In this document: in pieces, positions 24,679 through 32,269 of the stretch | Position numbering within the stretch: the first letter of the stretch is position 1 | Layout of the letters: every line of letters starts with the position of its first letter | Origin: Variovorax ginsengisoli | GTDB lineage: Bacteria > Pseudomonadota > Gammaproteobacteria > Burkholderiales > Burkholderiaceae_C | Reading direction: 5' to 3' | Length of the DNA: 64,000 bases | Assembly: GCF_030811835.1 (NCBI RefSeq) | Contig: NZ_JAUSRO010000021.1 | Coordinates: 1-64,000, forward strand | Translations under genes and position numbers: made by a program | Notes under the pieces: generated by a model | Database searches by the model: none | Told to the model about the DNA's origin: nothing | What the model saw: the letters and a program-made list of their open reading frames with translations, nothing else

Positions 24679-24693
24679 GCAATGAACGTACCA
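24679..24693 (-). promoter_or_regulatory. Candidate σ54 promoter of the truncated hemoglobin operon
   Basis: The minus strand reads TGGTACGTTCATTGC: GG-N10-GC spacing is kept and one base differs from the -24 consensus. It faces left, and its -24 box lies about 94 bases from the NifA site at 24787-24802. The predicted start point is only a base or so before the ATG at 24666, so either the mRNA is leaderless or translation begins at 24612. Confidence 0.55.
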
Positions 24694-24786
24694 GCCCGCA
24701 ACCGCCTGCGGCACGCTGCAAACGCGACACAAACCACCCCGTCGCACGGAGGCGACAGGCATTTTTGCGACGTGTCACGCCGCATT

Positions 24787-24802
24787 TGTCGGGAAGCCAA
24801 CA
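24787..24802. promoter_or_regulatory. NifA upstream activator sequence between globin gene and nifH
   Basis: TGT CGGGAAGCCA ACA is an exact TGT-N10-ACA site, extended to TTTGT…ACAAA. It lies about 93 bases from the -24 box of nifH on one side and a nearly identical distance from that of the globin promoter on the other. A single site could therefore serve both directions. Confidence 0.8.
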
Positions 24803-24894
24803 AAGCCCGGACGGCGCTCCAGCGCGTGCAGGAAAGCAGGCTTTCCTCTGTGCAGACAAGGACTTGGTGCCTCGTTCGCCACACCTGCGCGGCA

Positions 24895-24910
24895 TGGCAT
24901 GGAAGCTGCA
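24895..24910 (+). promoter_or_regulatory. σ54 promoter of nifHDK
   Basis: TGGCATGGAAGCTGCA: the -24 and -12 boxes have the correct GG-N10-GC spacing. Predicted transcription start is about 24921, giving a leader of about 120 bases before nifH. It is driven by the NifA site at 24787-24802. Confidence 0.8.
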
Positions 24911-25041
24911 GAGAAGGGCTGCGCGGACACAAGTCCGGCCGATGCGTGACCCCACAGAAGAAGACCAACAGGCACGACAGGCTGACATGGGCGCGGCTAC
25001 GCAACCCAAGTTTTTCAACCCTTCCTGAATGGAGTACTGCT

Positions 25042-25935
25042 ATGGCCAAACTTCGGCAAATCGCCTTCTACGGCAAAGGCGGCATCGGCAAATCGACCAC
25101 CTCGCAGAACACCCTGGCCGCGCTCAGCGACCTGGGCCAGAAGATCCTGATCGTCGGCTGCGACCCCAAGGCCGACTCGACCCGCCTCATCCTGCACGCG
25201 AAGGCACAGGACACCATCCTGTCGCTGGCCGCGGAAGCCGGTTCGGTGGAGGATCTGGAGCTCGAGGACGTGATGAAGATCGGCTACAAGGACATCCGCT
25301 GCGTCGAGTCCGGTGGCCCGGAGCCAGGAGTCGGTTGCGCCGGCCGCGGCGTGATCACCTCGATCAACTTCCTTGAAGAGAACGGTGCCTACGACGGTGT
25401 CGACTACGTTTCCTACGACGTGCTCGGCGACGTGGTGTGCGGCGGCTTCGCGATGCCCATTCGCGAGAACAAGGCGCAGGAGATCTACATCGTCATGTCT
25501 GGCGAAATGATGGCCATGTACGCGGCCAACAACATCTCCAAAGGCATCCTGAAGTACGCCAACTCGGGCGGCGTGCGTCTGGGTGGCCTGGTGTGCAACG
25601 AGCGCCAGACCGACAAGGAACTGGAACTCGCCGACGCCCTGGCCGGCATGTTGGGGACCAAGCTGATCCACTTCGTGCCGCGCGACAACATCGTGCAGCA
25701 CGCCGAGCTGCGCCGCATGACCGTGATCGAGTACGCGCCGGATTCCAAGCAAGCCGCCGAGTACCGCACGCTGGCCAGCAAGATCCACAACAACGCTGGC
25801 AACGGCACGATCCCCACCCCGATCACCATGGATCAGCTTGAAGACATGCTGATGCAGTTCGGGATCATGGAAACGATCGACGAGTCGGAAGTCGGCAAGG
25901 CTGCTGCTGCGGCTGCCGCCCTGGCTGCTGCCTGA
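25042..25935 (+). CDS. nifH: Nitrogenase iron protein NifH (dinitrogenase reductase)
   Basis: 297-residue homodimeric Fe protein that transfers electrons to the MoFe protein with MgATP hydrolysis. P-loop GKGGIGKST at 11-19; the [4Fe-4S] ligands are Cys 99 (VGCAGRGV) and Cys 133 (VVCGGFAMP); Arg 102 is the arginine that DraT ADP-ribosylates in other species. Length and motifs place it with molybdenum nitrogenases of proteobacteria. The C-terminal tail is Ala-rich. It is the first gene of the σ54-driven nifHDK operon. Confidence 0.98.
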   Translation: MAKLRQIAFYGKGGIGKSTTSQNTLAALSDLGQKILIVGCDPKADSTRLILHAKAQDTILSLAAEAGSVEDLELEDVMKIGYKDIRCVESGGPEPGVGCAGRGVITSINFLEENGAYDGVDYVSYDVLGDVVCGGFAMPIRENKAQEIYIVMSGEMMAMYAANNISKGILKYANSGGVRLGGLVCNERQTDKELELADALAGMLGTKLIHFVPRDNIVQHAELRRMTVIEYAPDSKQAAEYRTLASKIHNNAGNGTIPTPITMDQLEDMLMQFGIMETIDESEVGKAAAAAAALAAA

Positions 25936-26026
25936 GAAGGCCCCCAGACCGGCCCGGTCCACCGCAGCAGCGGCGTGCCCGGGCCGGCGCCTGGACCCAA
26001 GAAACATTTATCCCTGGAGTCTCCCC

Positions 26027-27490
26027 ATGACCGCCACCGTTGAAGAGCGCAAGGCCACGAACAAGGCCCTGATCGATGAAGTGCTGAAGGCCTATCCCGA
26101 AAAGATGGCCAAGCGGCGCGCCAAGCACCTGGGCACGTTCGAAGAAGGCAAGCCCGACTGCGGCGTGAAATCCAACATCAAGTCGCTGCCCGGCGTCATG
26201 ACCATCCGCGGCTGTGCCTATGCCGGCTCCAAGGGCGTGGTCTGGGGCCCGATCAAGGACATGATCCACATCAGCCACGGGCCGGTCGGCTGCGGCCAGT
26301 ATTCGTGGGCTGCGCGCCGTAACTACTACATCGGCACCACGGGCATCGACACCTTCGTGACGATGCAGTTCACGTCCGATTTCCAGGAGAAGGACATTGT
26401 CTTCGGCGGCGACAAGAAGCTGGACAAGATCATCGACGAGATCCAGGTGCTGTTCCCGCTCAACAAGGGCATCTCGATCCAGAGCGAATGCCCGATCGGT
26501 CTGATCGGCGACGACATCGAAGCCGTGTCGAAGAAGAAGGCCAAGGAATACGAAGGCCACACCATCGTGCCGGTGCGCTGCGAAGGCTTTCGCGGCGTCA
26601 GCCAGTCGCTGGGCCACCACCTGGCCAACGATGCGATCCGCGACTGGGTGTTCGACAAGGTCGACCCGAACAAGCGGCCCGACTTCGTCTCCACGCCCTA
26701 CGACGTGGCCATCATCGGCGACTACAACATCGGCGGCGATGCCTGGTCAAGCCGCATCCTGCTCGAAGAGATCGGCCTGCGCGTGATCGCGCAGTGGTCG
26801 GGCGACGGCTCCATCGCCGAACTCGAGAACACGCCCAAGGCCAAGCTCAACGTGCTGCACTGCTATCGCTCGATGAACTACATCAGCCGGCACATGGAAG
26901 AGAAGTACGGCATTCCGTGGGTCGAGTACAACTTCTTCGGCCCGAGCATGATCGAGAAGAGCCTGCGCGAGATCGCCAGCCACTTCGACGACACCATCAA
27001 GGCCAACGCCGAGAAGGTCATCGCCAAGTACCGCCCGCTGATGGACGCCGTGCTGGCGCGCTTCAAGCCGCGCCTGCAGGGCAAGAAGGTGATGCTGTTC
27101 GTCGGCGGCCTGCGCCCGCGCCACGTGATCGGCGCCTATGAAGACCTGGGCATGGACGTGGTCGGCACCGGCTACGAGTTCGGCCACAACGACGACTACC
27201 AGCGCACCACCCACTACGTGAAGGACGGCACGCTGATCTACGACGACGTGACCGGCTACGAGTTCGAGAAGTTCGTCGAGCAGGTGCAGCCCGACCTGGT
27301 GGGCTCGGGCATCAAGGAAAAGTACGTGTTCCAGAAGATGGGCGTGCCCTTCCGCCAGATGCACAGCTGGGACTATTCGGGCCCGTACCACGGCTACGAC
27401 GGCTTCGCGATCTTCGCGCGGGACATGGACATGGCCATCAGTTCACCGATCTGGAGCCTGACCACCGCCCCGTGGAAGAAGGCCGCCTGA
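26027..27490 (+). CDS. nifD: Nitrogenase MoFe protein α chain NifD
   Basis: 487-residue α subunit carrying FeMo-cofactor and half of the P-cluster. Seen: the first P-cluster Cys region in GVKSNIKSLPGVMTIRGCAY, HGPVGCGQYSW (Cys), the SECPIGLIGDDI motif (Cys), IAQWSGDGS, and near the C-terminus QMHSWDYSGPYHG with the homocitrate/cofactor-binding His region. It lies 91 bases after nifH with CTGGAG before the ATG. The partner is NifK. No anomalies. Confidence 0.98.
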   Translation: MTATVEERKATNKALIDEVLKAYPEKMAKRRAKHLGTFEEGKPDCGVKSNIKSLPGVMTIRGCAYAGSKGVVWGPIKDMIHISHGPVGCGQYSWAARRNYYIGTTGIDTFVTMQFTSDFQEKDIVFGGDKKLDKIIDEIQVLFPLNKGISIQSECPIGLIGDDIEAVSKKKAKEYEGHTIVPVRCEGFRGVSQSLGHHLANDAIRDWVFDKVDPNKRPDFVSTPYDVAIIGDYNIGGDAWSSRILLEEIGLRVIAQWSGDGSIAELENTPKAKLNVLHCYRSMNYISRHMEEKYGIPWVEYNFFGPSMIEKSLREIASHFDDTIKANAEKVIAKYRPLMDAVLARFKPRLQGKKVMLFVGGLRPRHVIGAYEDLGMDVVGTGYEFGHNDDYQRTTHYVKDGTLIYDDVTGYEFEKFVEQVQPDLVGSGIKEKYVFQKMGVPFRQMHSWDYSGPYHGYDGFAIFARDMDMAISSPIWSLTTAPWKKAA

Positions 27491-27516
27491 GCCCCGCGCA
27501 TTCCCCCTCACCCTGA

Positions 27517-27540
27517 CCCTCTCCTGCCTGCGGGAGAGGG
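27517..27540. repeat. 8-bp-stem hairpin between nifD and nifK
   Basis: CCCTCTCC and GGAGAGGG flank an 8-base loop in the 75-base nifD-nifK gap. It is preceded by CCCCCTCACCCTGA, resembling a widespread proteobacterial intergenic repeat. There is no T tract, so it is more likely an mRNA-stability or processing hairpin than a terminator. Confidence 0.6.
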
Positions 27541-27565
27541 GAATCCATATCTTCAGGAGCCCCCC

Positions 27566-29125
27566 ATGCCTCAATCAGCCGACAAGATCCTCGACCACGA
27601 ACTGCTGTTCCGTGAACCCGAGTACCAGGAAATCTTCCGATCGAAGAAAGAAGAGTTCGAGTTCAACCATCCGGACGAGACGATCAAGCAGATCGTCGAA
27701 TGGACCAAGACCGAGGACTACAAGCAGAAGAACTTCGCGCGCGACGCGCTCACGGTCAATCCGGCCAAGGCCTGCCAGCCGCTGGGCGCCGTGTATGTCG
27801 CCAACGGCTTCGCCAAGACCTTGAGCTTCGTGCACGGCTCGCAGGGCTGCGTGGCGTACTACCGCTCGCATTTCTCGCGCCACTTCAAGGAGCCCACGTC
27901 CTGCGTGTCCTCGTCCATGACGGAAGACGCCGCCGTCTTCGGTGGGCTGAACAACATGGTGGACGGCCTGGCCAACGCCTACAGCCTGTACAAGCCCGAC
28001 ATGATCGCGGTCTCCACCACCTGCATGGCCGAAGTGATTGGCGACGACCTGAACGCCTTCATCAAGACGTCCAAGGAGAAAGGCAGCGTTCCCGAAGAGT
28101 TCGACGTGCCGTTCGCCCACACGCCGGCCTTCGTCGGCAGCCACATCACCGGCTACGACAACGCCTTGCTGGGTGTGCTGCGCCACTTCTGGGACGGCAA
28201 GGCGCAGACCACCGAGCCCCTGGTGCGCGTGCCTGACGAGAGCATCAACTTCATCGGTGGCTTCGACGGCTTCGTCGTCGGCAACATGAAGGAAATCCGC
28301 CGGATCTTCGATCTGTTCGGCGTCAAGGTGAACGTGCTCTGCGACCCCTCTGAAAACTGGAACACGCCGACCGACGGCACCTTCCGCATGTATGCGGGCG
28401 GCACCACGAAGGAAGAGGTCGTGGCCGGCCTGCACGCCAAGGCCACCATCGTGTTCCAGGAGTACTGCTGCGAGAAGACGAGCAAGTTCATCGCCGACCA
28501 TGGCCAGGAGGTCGTGGTGCTGAACGCCCCGATCGGCGTGGCCGGCACCGACGAGTTCCTGATGGCGATCTCGCGCCTCACCGGCAAGCCGATTCCGGAA
28601 CAGCTCGAACGCGAGCGCGGCCAGCTGGTCGACGCCATGGCCGACAGCCAGGCCCATCTGCACGGCAAGCGCTTCGCGCTGTACGGCGACCCGGACCAGA
28701 TGCTGGGGACCACGCAGTTCCTGCTGGAACTCGGTGCCGAACCTGCGCACGTGCTGGCCACCAACGGCGCCGAGCCCTGGGCGAAGAAGGTTCAGGCGAT
28801 GTTCGATGGCTCGCCCTACGGCGCTGGCTGCAAGGTCTACCCGAAGCGCGACCTGTGGCACCTGCGTTCGCTGTTGTTCACCGAGCCGGTCGACTTCCTG
28901 ATCGGGAATACCTACGGCAAGTACCTGGAACGCGACACCAAGACCCCGCTGGTGCGCATGACCTTCCCGATCTTCGACCGCCACCACTACCACCGCTACC
29001 CCACCTGGGGCTATGAGGGCGGCCTGCGCACGCTGGTGATGCTGCTGGACGAATTCTTCGAAGCGCTCGATGCCAACACCATCGTCCCCGGCAAGACGGA
29101 CTACAGCTACGACATCATCCGGTGA
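27566..29125 (+). CDS. nifK: Nitrogenase MoFe protein β chain NifK
   Basis: 519-residue β subunit of the MoFe protein, sharing the P-cluster with NifD. P-cluster ligand regions are visible in NPAKACQPLGAVY, VHGSQGCVAYYRSHFSRHF and STTCMAEVIGDD; the C-terminal part has TFPIFDRHHYHRYPTWGYEGG. Length is standard for group I nitrogenases. A CAGGAG Shine-Dalgarno precedes the ATG. It ends at the repeat-containing gap before the accessory cassette. Confidence 0.98.
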   Translation: MPQSADKILDHELLFREPEYQEIFRSKKEEFEFNHPDETIKQIVEWTKTEDYKQKNFARDALTVNPAKACQPLGAVYVANGFAKTLSFVHGSQGCVAYYRSHFSRHFKEPTSCVSSSMTEDAAVFGGLNNMVDGLANAYSLYKPDMIAVSTTCMAEVIGDDLNAFIKTSKEKGSVPEEFDVPFAHTPAFVGSHITGYDNALLGVLRHFWDGKAQTTEPLVRVPDESINFIGGFDGFVVGNMKEIRRIFDLFGVKVNVLCDPSENWNTPTDGTFRMYAGGTTKEEVVAGLHAKATIVFQEYCCEKTSKFIADHGQEVVVLNAPIGVAGTDEFLMAISRLTGKPIPEQLERERGQLVDAMADSQAHLHGKRFALYGDPDQMLGTTQFLLELGAEPAHVLATNGAEPWAKKVQAMFDGSPYGAGCKVYPKRDLWHLRSLLFTEPVDFLIGNTYGKYLERDTKTPLVRMTFPIFDRHHYHRYPTWGYEGGLRTLVMLLDEFFEALDANTIVPGKTDYSYDIIR

Positions 29126-29130
29126 GTTGG

Positions 29131-29245
29131 CCCACCCCCGATGCCGGCTCACTTCGTGTAGCCGGCTTCCCCCTCAAGGGGGCACCCGCAGCGGCCCGGC
29201 AAAGCCGGTTCCGCACGGGTTCACGAACGGGCTTCGCTTGCGCTT
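29131..29245 (+). repeat. Dispersed intergenic repeat, copy A (after nifK)
   Basis: Contains CTTCCCCCTCAAGGGGG followed by AGCGGCCCGGCAAAGCCGGT and TCCGC, the core shared with the copies at 51847, 52351 (inverted) and 58487. It has internal hairpin potential (C-run/G-run and CGGCC…GCCGG). It fills most of the gap between nifK and the next gene and might modulate mRNA downstream of nifHDK. Confidence 0.8.
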
Positions 29246-29316
29246 GCCAGGGGTTGGGGTGAGGGTAGTGCGGCGCAGGAGAGGCTATGCGGTGCCACGA
29301 TACAAGGAGTGATGCG

Positions 29317-29637
29317 ATGTCAGAACCCGTTTTGATCAAGACCACGCAGGACGGCCGCAAGGTCGAGGTGATCGATGGCTGGGTGTGCCTGGCCGGCGCG
29401 CGCGAGGCCGACAGCCTGATCCCGATGGACGAGCACCCCAACCGGCAGGCGATCGCCAGGGCGGTGCCGGGCGCCACCCACGTGGCCGGGCGCATTCCGC
29501 TGCGGCACGACGAGGCGGCGATCGCGCAAGGCGCGCTCAGCGCTGCGCAACGCATCTTCGATGCCAGCCCGGCTGGTATCACGCAACGCATACGCCACGC
29601 GACCTGGGCCAAGGCCCATGCCGAAGGCGTCGAATAG
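29317..29637 (+). CDS. Unrecognised small protein, first gene of the nifK-nifE cassette
   Basis: 106 residues. N-terminal strands (EPVLIKTTQDGRKVEVIDGWVCLAG) are followed by helical, Ala/Arg-rich sequence (RQAIARAVPGATHVAGRIPL and AAIAQGALSAAQRIFDA). There is no signal peptide or membrane segment, and only a single Cys. The ATG chosen has AAGGAG about 9 bases upstream; the product looks soluble and cytoplasmic. I do not recognise the family. Placement between nifK and the AAA+ gene, on the same strand, suggests expression with nitrogenase. Confidence 0.7.
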   Translation: MSEPVLIKTTQDGRKVEVIDGWVCLAGAREADSLIPMDEHPNRQAIARAVPGATHVAGRIPLRHDEAAIAQGALSAAQRIFDASPAGITQRIRHATWAKAHAEGVE

Positions 29638-29656
29638 AAGAAAAGGTCTGGGCGCC

Positions 29657-30178
29657 ATGATCCACGTGGTGGAACTTCCGCAGCAGGGCGATCCGCGCGC
29701 CTGGTTCGCCTACGACGACGATGATTTCGCCCGCAAGGTGGCGGCGACCGATGCGCTGCAGGCGTGGGAGATCCACGACGCGCTGACGGCGCGCGACCTG
29801 CTCGAGTCGGCGTGCGACGGGCCGGAAGGAGCGTTCGCGAACGCCGGCCCCGGGGCCCCGGTCGACGTCGCCACGCGCGAACGATTTCCCGCGATCTGTG
29901 CCCTGGGCGATGCCCATGGCTGGGACACGCCGCTCTACCGGGCCGACCACCTGCTGGGTCGCGGCGTGCTGCGGGCCGAGCCGGTCGCCGAGCGCGATGC
30001 GTTGAGCGCGGCGCTGGCCGCACGCGGCGGCTTGAGCTGCGTCTACTGGAACGACCGCGATGCGATCGGTGCCTTCGAGGGCGCCGACCCGCGTCTGGCG
30101 GGCAAGGAGCGCTGGTGGGCGCGTCGGGCGCTGTACGAGCAGCTGGTCGAGCTCGAGGTGCTGGCGGACGACAACTAG
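29657..30178 (+). CDS. Unrecognised protein, second gene of the nifK-nifE cassette
   Basis: 173 residues, acidic, predicted cytoplasmic. It opens MIHVVELPQQGDPRAWFAYDDDDFARKV and has aromatic-rich stretches CVYWNDRDAIGAFEG and ERWWARRALYEQLVELEVL near the C-terminus. No known domain, metal motif or membrane helix was recognised. It begins 19 bases after the preceding gene and ends 8 bases before the AAA+ ATPase ATG, so the genes are surely cotranscribed. The start was picked because it is the first ATG outside the preceding gene. Confidence 0.7.
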   Translation: MIHVVELPQQGDPRAWFAYDDDDFARKVAATDALQAWEIHDALTARDLLESACDGPEGAFANAGPGAPVDVATRERFPAICALGDAHGWDTPLYRADHLLGRGVLRAEPVAERDALSAALAARGGLSCVYWNDRDAIGAFEGADPRLAGKERWWARRALYEQLVELEVLADDN

Positions 30179-30186
30179 CCCGTGTC

Positions 30187-31896
30187 ATGAAGCTGCGCAT
30201 CGACCGCACCCATGCCCAGGCACTGGCCAGCGAGTTCCCTGAGCTCTCGGGCCTGGTCGACCAGTTGCGCTTCGGCGCCCATGCCGAAGTCGGCCTGCGC
30301 CAGCTGGCCTCCGGTGCGCTGGACCGGCTGGGCCAGCTCTGGGACGAGGGCGGCGCGGCACAGCAGCGGCAGGCGGCCCAGCTGCGTTCGTTGCGTGCGG
30401 TGCTCGACGACCCGGCGGCCGAACGCTTAAAGGCCGACGATCTGGAGCACGTGTTGCCGGCCTTCGTGCGCTACATCGCGGCCCATGCGCGGCGTGGCTG
30501 GCTTTTTTCCGCCGCCACCGACGGCCGCCCGCTGGCCTGGTGTCCCACGCGCATCGACTACACGCCCGCGTCCAACGACGAGACGGGCAGGGTCTTCGTC
30601 GAGATGAAGGCCAACGCCAAGGCAGGCGTCGTCACGCAGACGATGCGGCTGCTCGGCGCCGACATCGAAGGCCGCACCATCGCCGAAATGCTGCTGGCAC
30701 GCGGTCTGGTGCGAGAGACGGCGGCGCTGATGGACGGCTACGAGGCGACGGCCGAGCGCTATTTCGACTGGCGCAGCCAGACCGGCGCGCAGTTCGAAGG
30801 CCGCGGCACCGCCTACCACGCGGAGGACCCGAGCGCCGCGCACCGCGACACCGACTGGTCGCGCAAGGACATCGTGATCCTCTCGGCGCAAGGCGGCGCG
30901 GCCCGACTGGTCAACGACGAGGGCGTGCTGCAGCAGCGCAACCCGACGCTGGAAGTGCCCGGCGAGATCCTGGCCAGCTACCTGTCGAAAGCCGCGAAGA
31001 GCAACCGCTACGATGCCGAGGCCGAGGTGCAGGCCGTGCACGAAGCGCTGCAGGGCGAGCGGCCGGCGCTGTTCCGGCAACTGCCGGTGCATCCGCTGAT
31101 CTTCATGTTCCATCTGGAGCTGCACCACCACGTCTGGGTGCATGCGGACGACCTGCACCCCTATGTGTACCGGCCGGACCTCAAGCACAAGCTCGTGCTG
31201 CCGCCGGAGCAGACCGACCTGATCGACATCCTGACGGCCGAGATGGACCTGCTGATGGACGACATCGTCGCGGGCAAGGCCGGCGGCACCACCGTGCTGT
31301 GCGCTGGGCCGCCGGGCGTGGGCAAGACACTGACGGCCGAGGTCTATGCCGAGATCATCCGCCGTCCGCTGTACCGCGTTCACTCGGGTCAGCTGGGTTT
31401 GAATGTCACCGCCATGGAACATGCATTGAAGGACGTGCTGCTGCGCGCGCAGCGATGGGGTGCTGTGATGCTCATCGACGAGGCCGACGTCTACATCAAG
31501 CGCCGCGACGACGACCTGACGATGAACGCCGTGGTCGGGGTGTTCCTGCGCGTGCTCGAGTACTTCAACGGTCTGCTGTTCCTCACCACCAACCGCATCG
31601 ACGACATCGATGAAGCCATCATTTCGCGCTGCATTGCGCTCATCCGTTACCACCCGCCCGACGCAGCAGCACGCCGGCGCATCTGGGAGGTGATGGGCGA
31701 GCAGTTCGCGCTGCGCCTGGACGACGCGATGCTCGACATGCTGGCGGCCCTGTTCCCCGCCGCGAGCGGGCGCGACATCAAGGGCCTGGCCAAGCTGGTC
31801 GCCAAATACTGTCACCACAAGCAGACGCGGCCCACGCACGAGGTGTTCCTGCGCTGCGCCATGTTCCGCGGGCTCGATGCGGTTGCAACAGCCTGA
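30187..31896 (+). CDS. AAA+ ATPase within the nif operon
   Basis: 569-residue ATPase with a novel-looking N-terminal region (1-340) and one AAA+ module. Walker A GPPGVGKT is at 374-381, Walker B LIDEAD at 429-434, sensor 1 TTNR at 467-470, and a putative arginine finger SRC follows at about 480. The AAA core (VYAEIIRRPLYRVHSGQLG) resembles classic remodelling ATPases such as Rubisco-activase or FtsH-like cores, without protease or membrane segments. I infer a chaperone/remodeller acting on a nitrogenase component, because the gene is sandwiched between nifK and nifE. Substrate unknown; no HTH, so it is not a σ54 activator. Confidence 0.85.
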   Translation: MKLRIDRTHAQALASEFPELSGLVDQLRFGAHAEVGLRQLASGALDRLGQLWDEGGAAQQRQAAQLRSLRAVLDDPAAERLKADDLEHVLPAFVRYIAAHARRGWLFSAATDGRPLAWCPTRIDYTPASNDETGRVFVEMKANAKAGVVTQTMRLLGADIEGRTIAEMLLARGLVRETAALMDGYEATAERYFDWRSQTGAQFEGRGTAYHAEDPSAAHRDTDWSRKDIVILSAQGGAARLVNDEGVLQQRNPTLEVPGEILASYLSKAAKSNRYDAEAEVQAVHEALQGERPALFRQLPVHPLIFMFHLELHHHVWVHADDLHPYVYRPDLKHKLVLPPEQTDLIDILTAEMDLLMDDIVAGKAGGTTVLCAGPPGVGKTLTAEVYAEIIRRPLYRVHSGQLGLNVTAMEHALKDVLLRAQRWGAVMLIDEADVYIKRRDDDLTMNAVVGVFLRVLEYFNGLLFLTTNRIDDIDEAIISRCIALIRYHPPDAAARRRIWEVMGEQFALRLDDAMLDMLAALFPAASGRDIKGLAKLVAKYCHHKQTRPTHEVFLRCAMFRGLDAVATA

Positions 31897-31912
31897 ACGC
31901 GGGAGAACATCG

Positions 31913-32269
31913 ATGCTGGCCCGGATGCAATGCGACATGTTGCGCAACAGCGCGCTGGCGCTTCGTGAGATCCTGGCAGACCTGCAGGACGCGTCGGAAT
32001 TGTTCGCCAGCCGCAACACGCTGATCCGGGTCGAAGCCCATCTGCTGCTGATGGCGCAGACATTGGCCCACCTGGCCCCGGCCCTCCACGAACGGCTGCT
32101 GCTGGCGGATTGGCGCGGCTGGCAGTCGCTGCAGGAGATGCTTGAGAACGACATTCAACCCAGGCACGATGCGGTCTGGTACGCGCTGCGCGCCCTGGTG
32201 CCGACCACGCTGGAGATGATCGATGTGTTGCGCCGGCGCGAGCCCATCTGGTTCGAGTTGGGATATTGA
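31913..32269 (+). CDS. Small α-helical protein with HepT/DUF86-like character
   Basis: 118 residues, all α-helical. The pattern ALREILADLQDASELFAS, then LIRVEAHLLLMAQTLAHLAP, then DWRGWQSLQEMLENDIQPRHDAVWYAL and LVPTTLEMIDVLRR resembles the HepT (DUF86) helical fold. However, the RNase motif R-x4-H-x-Y normally found after the 'W..L' helix is replaced by acidic residues (EMLENDIQ), so catalysis is not expected. The family link is by eye and tentative. GGGAG precedes the ATG, and the stop overlaps the next start (TGATG). Confidence 0.55.
   Translation: MLARMQCDMLRNSALALREILADLQDASELFASRNTLIRVEAHLLLMAQTLAHLAPALHERLLLADWRGWQSLQEMLENDIQPRHDAVWYALRALVPTTLEMIDVLRRREPIWFELGY

Larger units (their letters stand above)
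24667..25041. other. nifH-globin divergent intergenic region
   Basis: 375 bases without a gene. Besides the two σ54 promoters and the NifA site annotated separately, the nifH leader (about 24921-25041) contains no strong hairpin that I can see. A GGAG Shine-Dalgarno lies 7 bases before the nifH ATG. Confidence 0.7.

Noticed and set aside
25015..29152. Long open frames on the minus strand opposite nifH, nifD and nifK
   Set aside because: They are mirror frames of highly biased GC-rich genes; their translations show no domain and no ribosome site, while the plus strand encodes unmistakable NifHDK.
30187..31896. AAA+ gene as a NifA-like σ54 activator
   Set aside because: No GAFTGA loop and no C-terminal helix-turn-helix.
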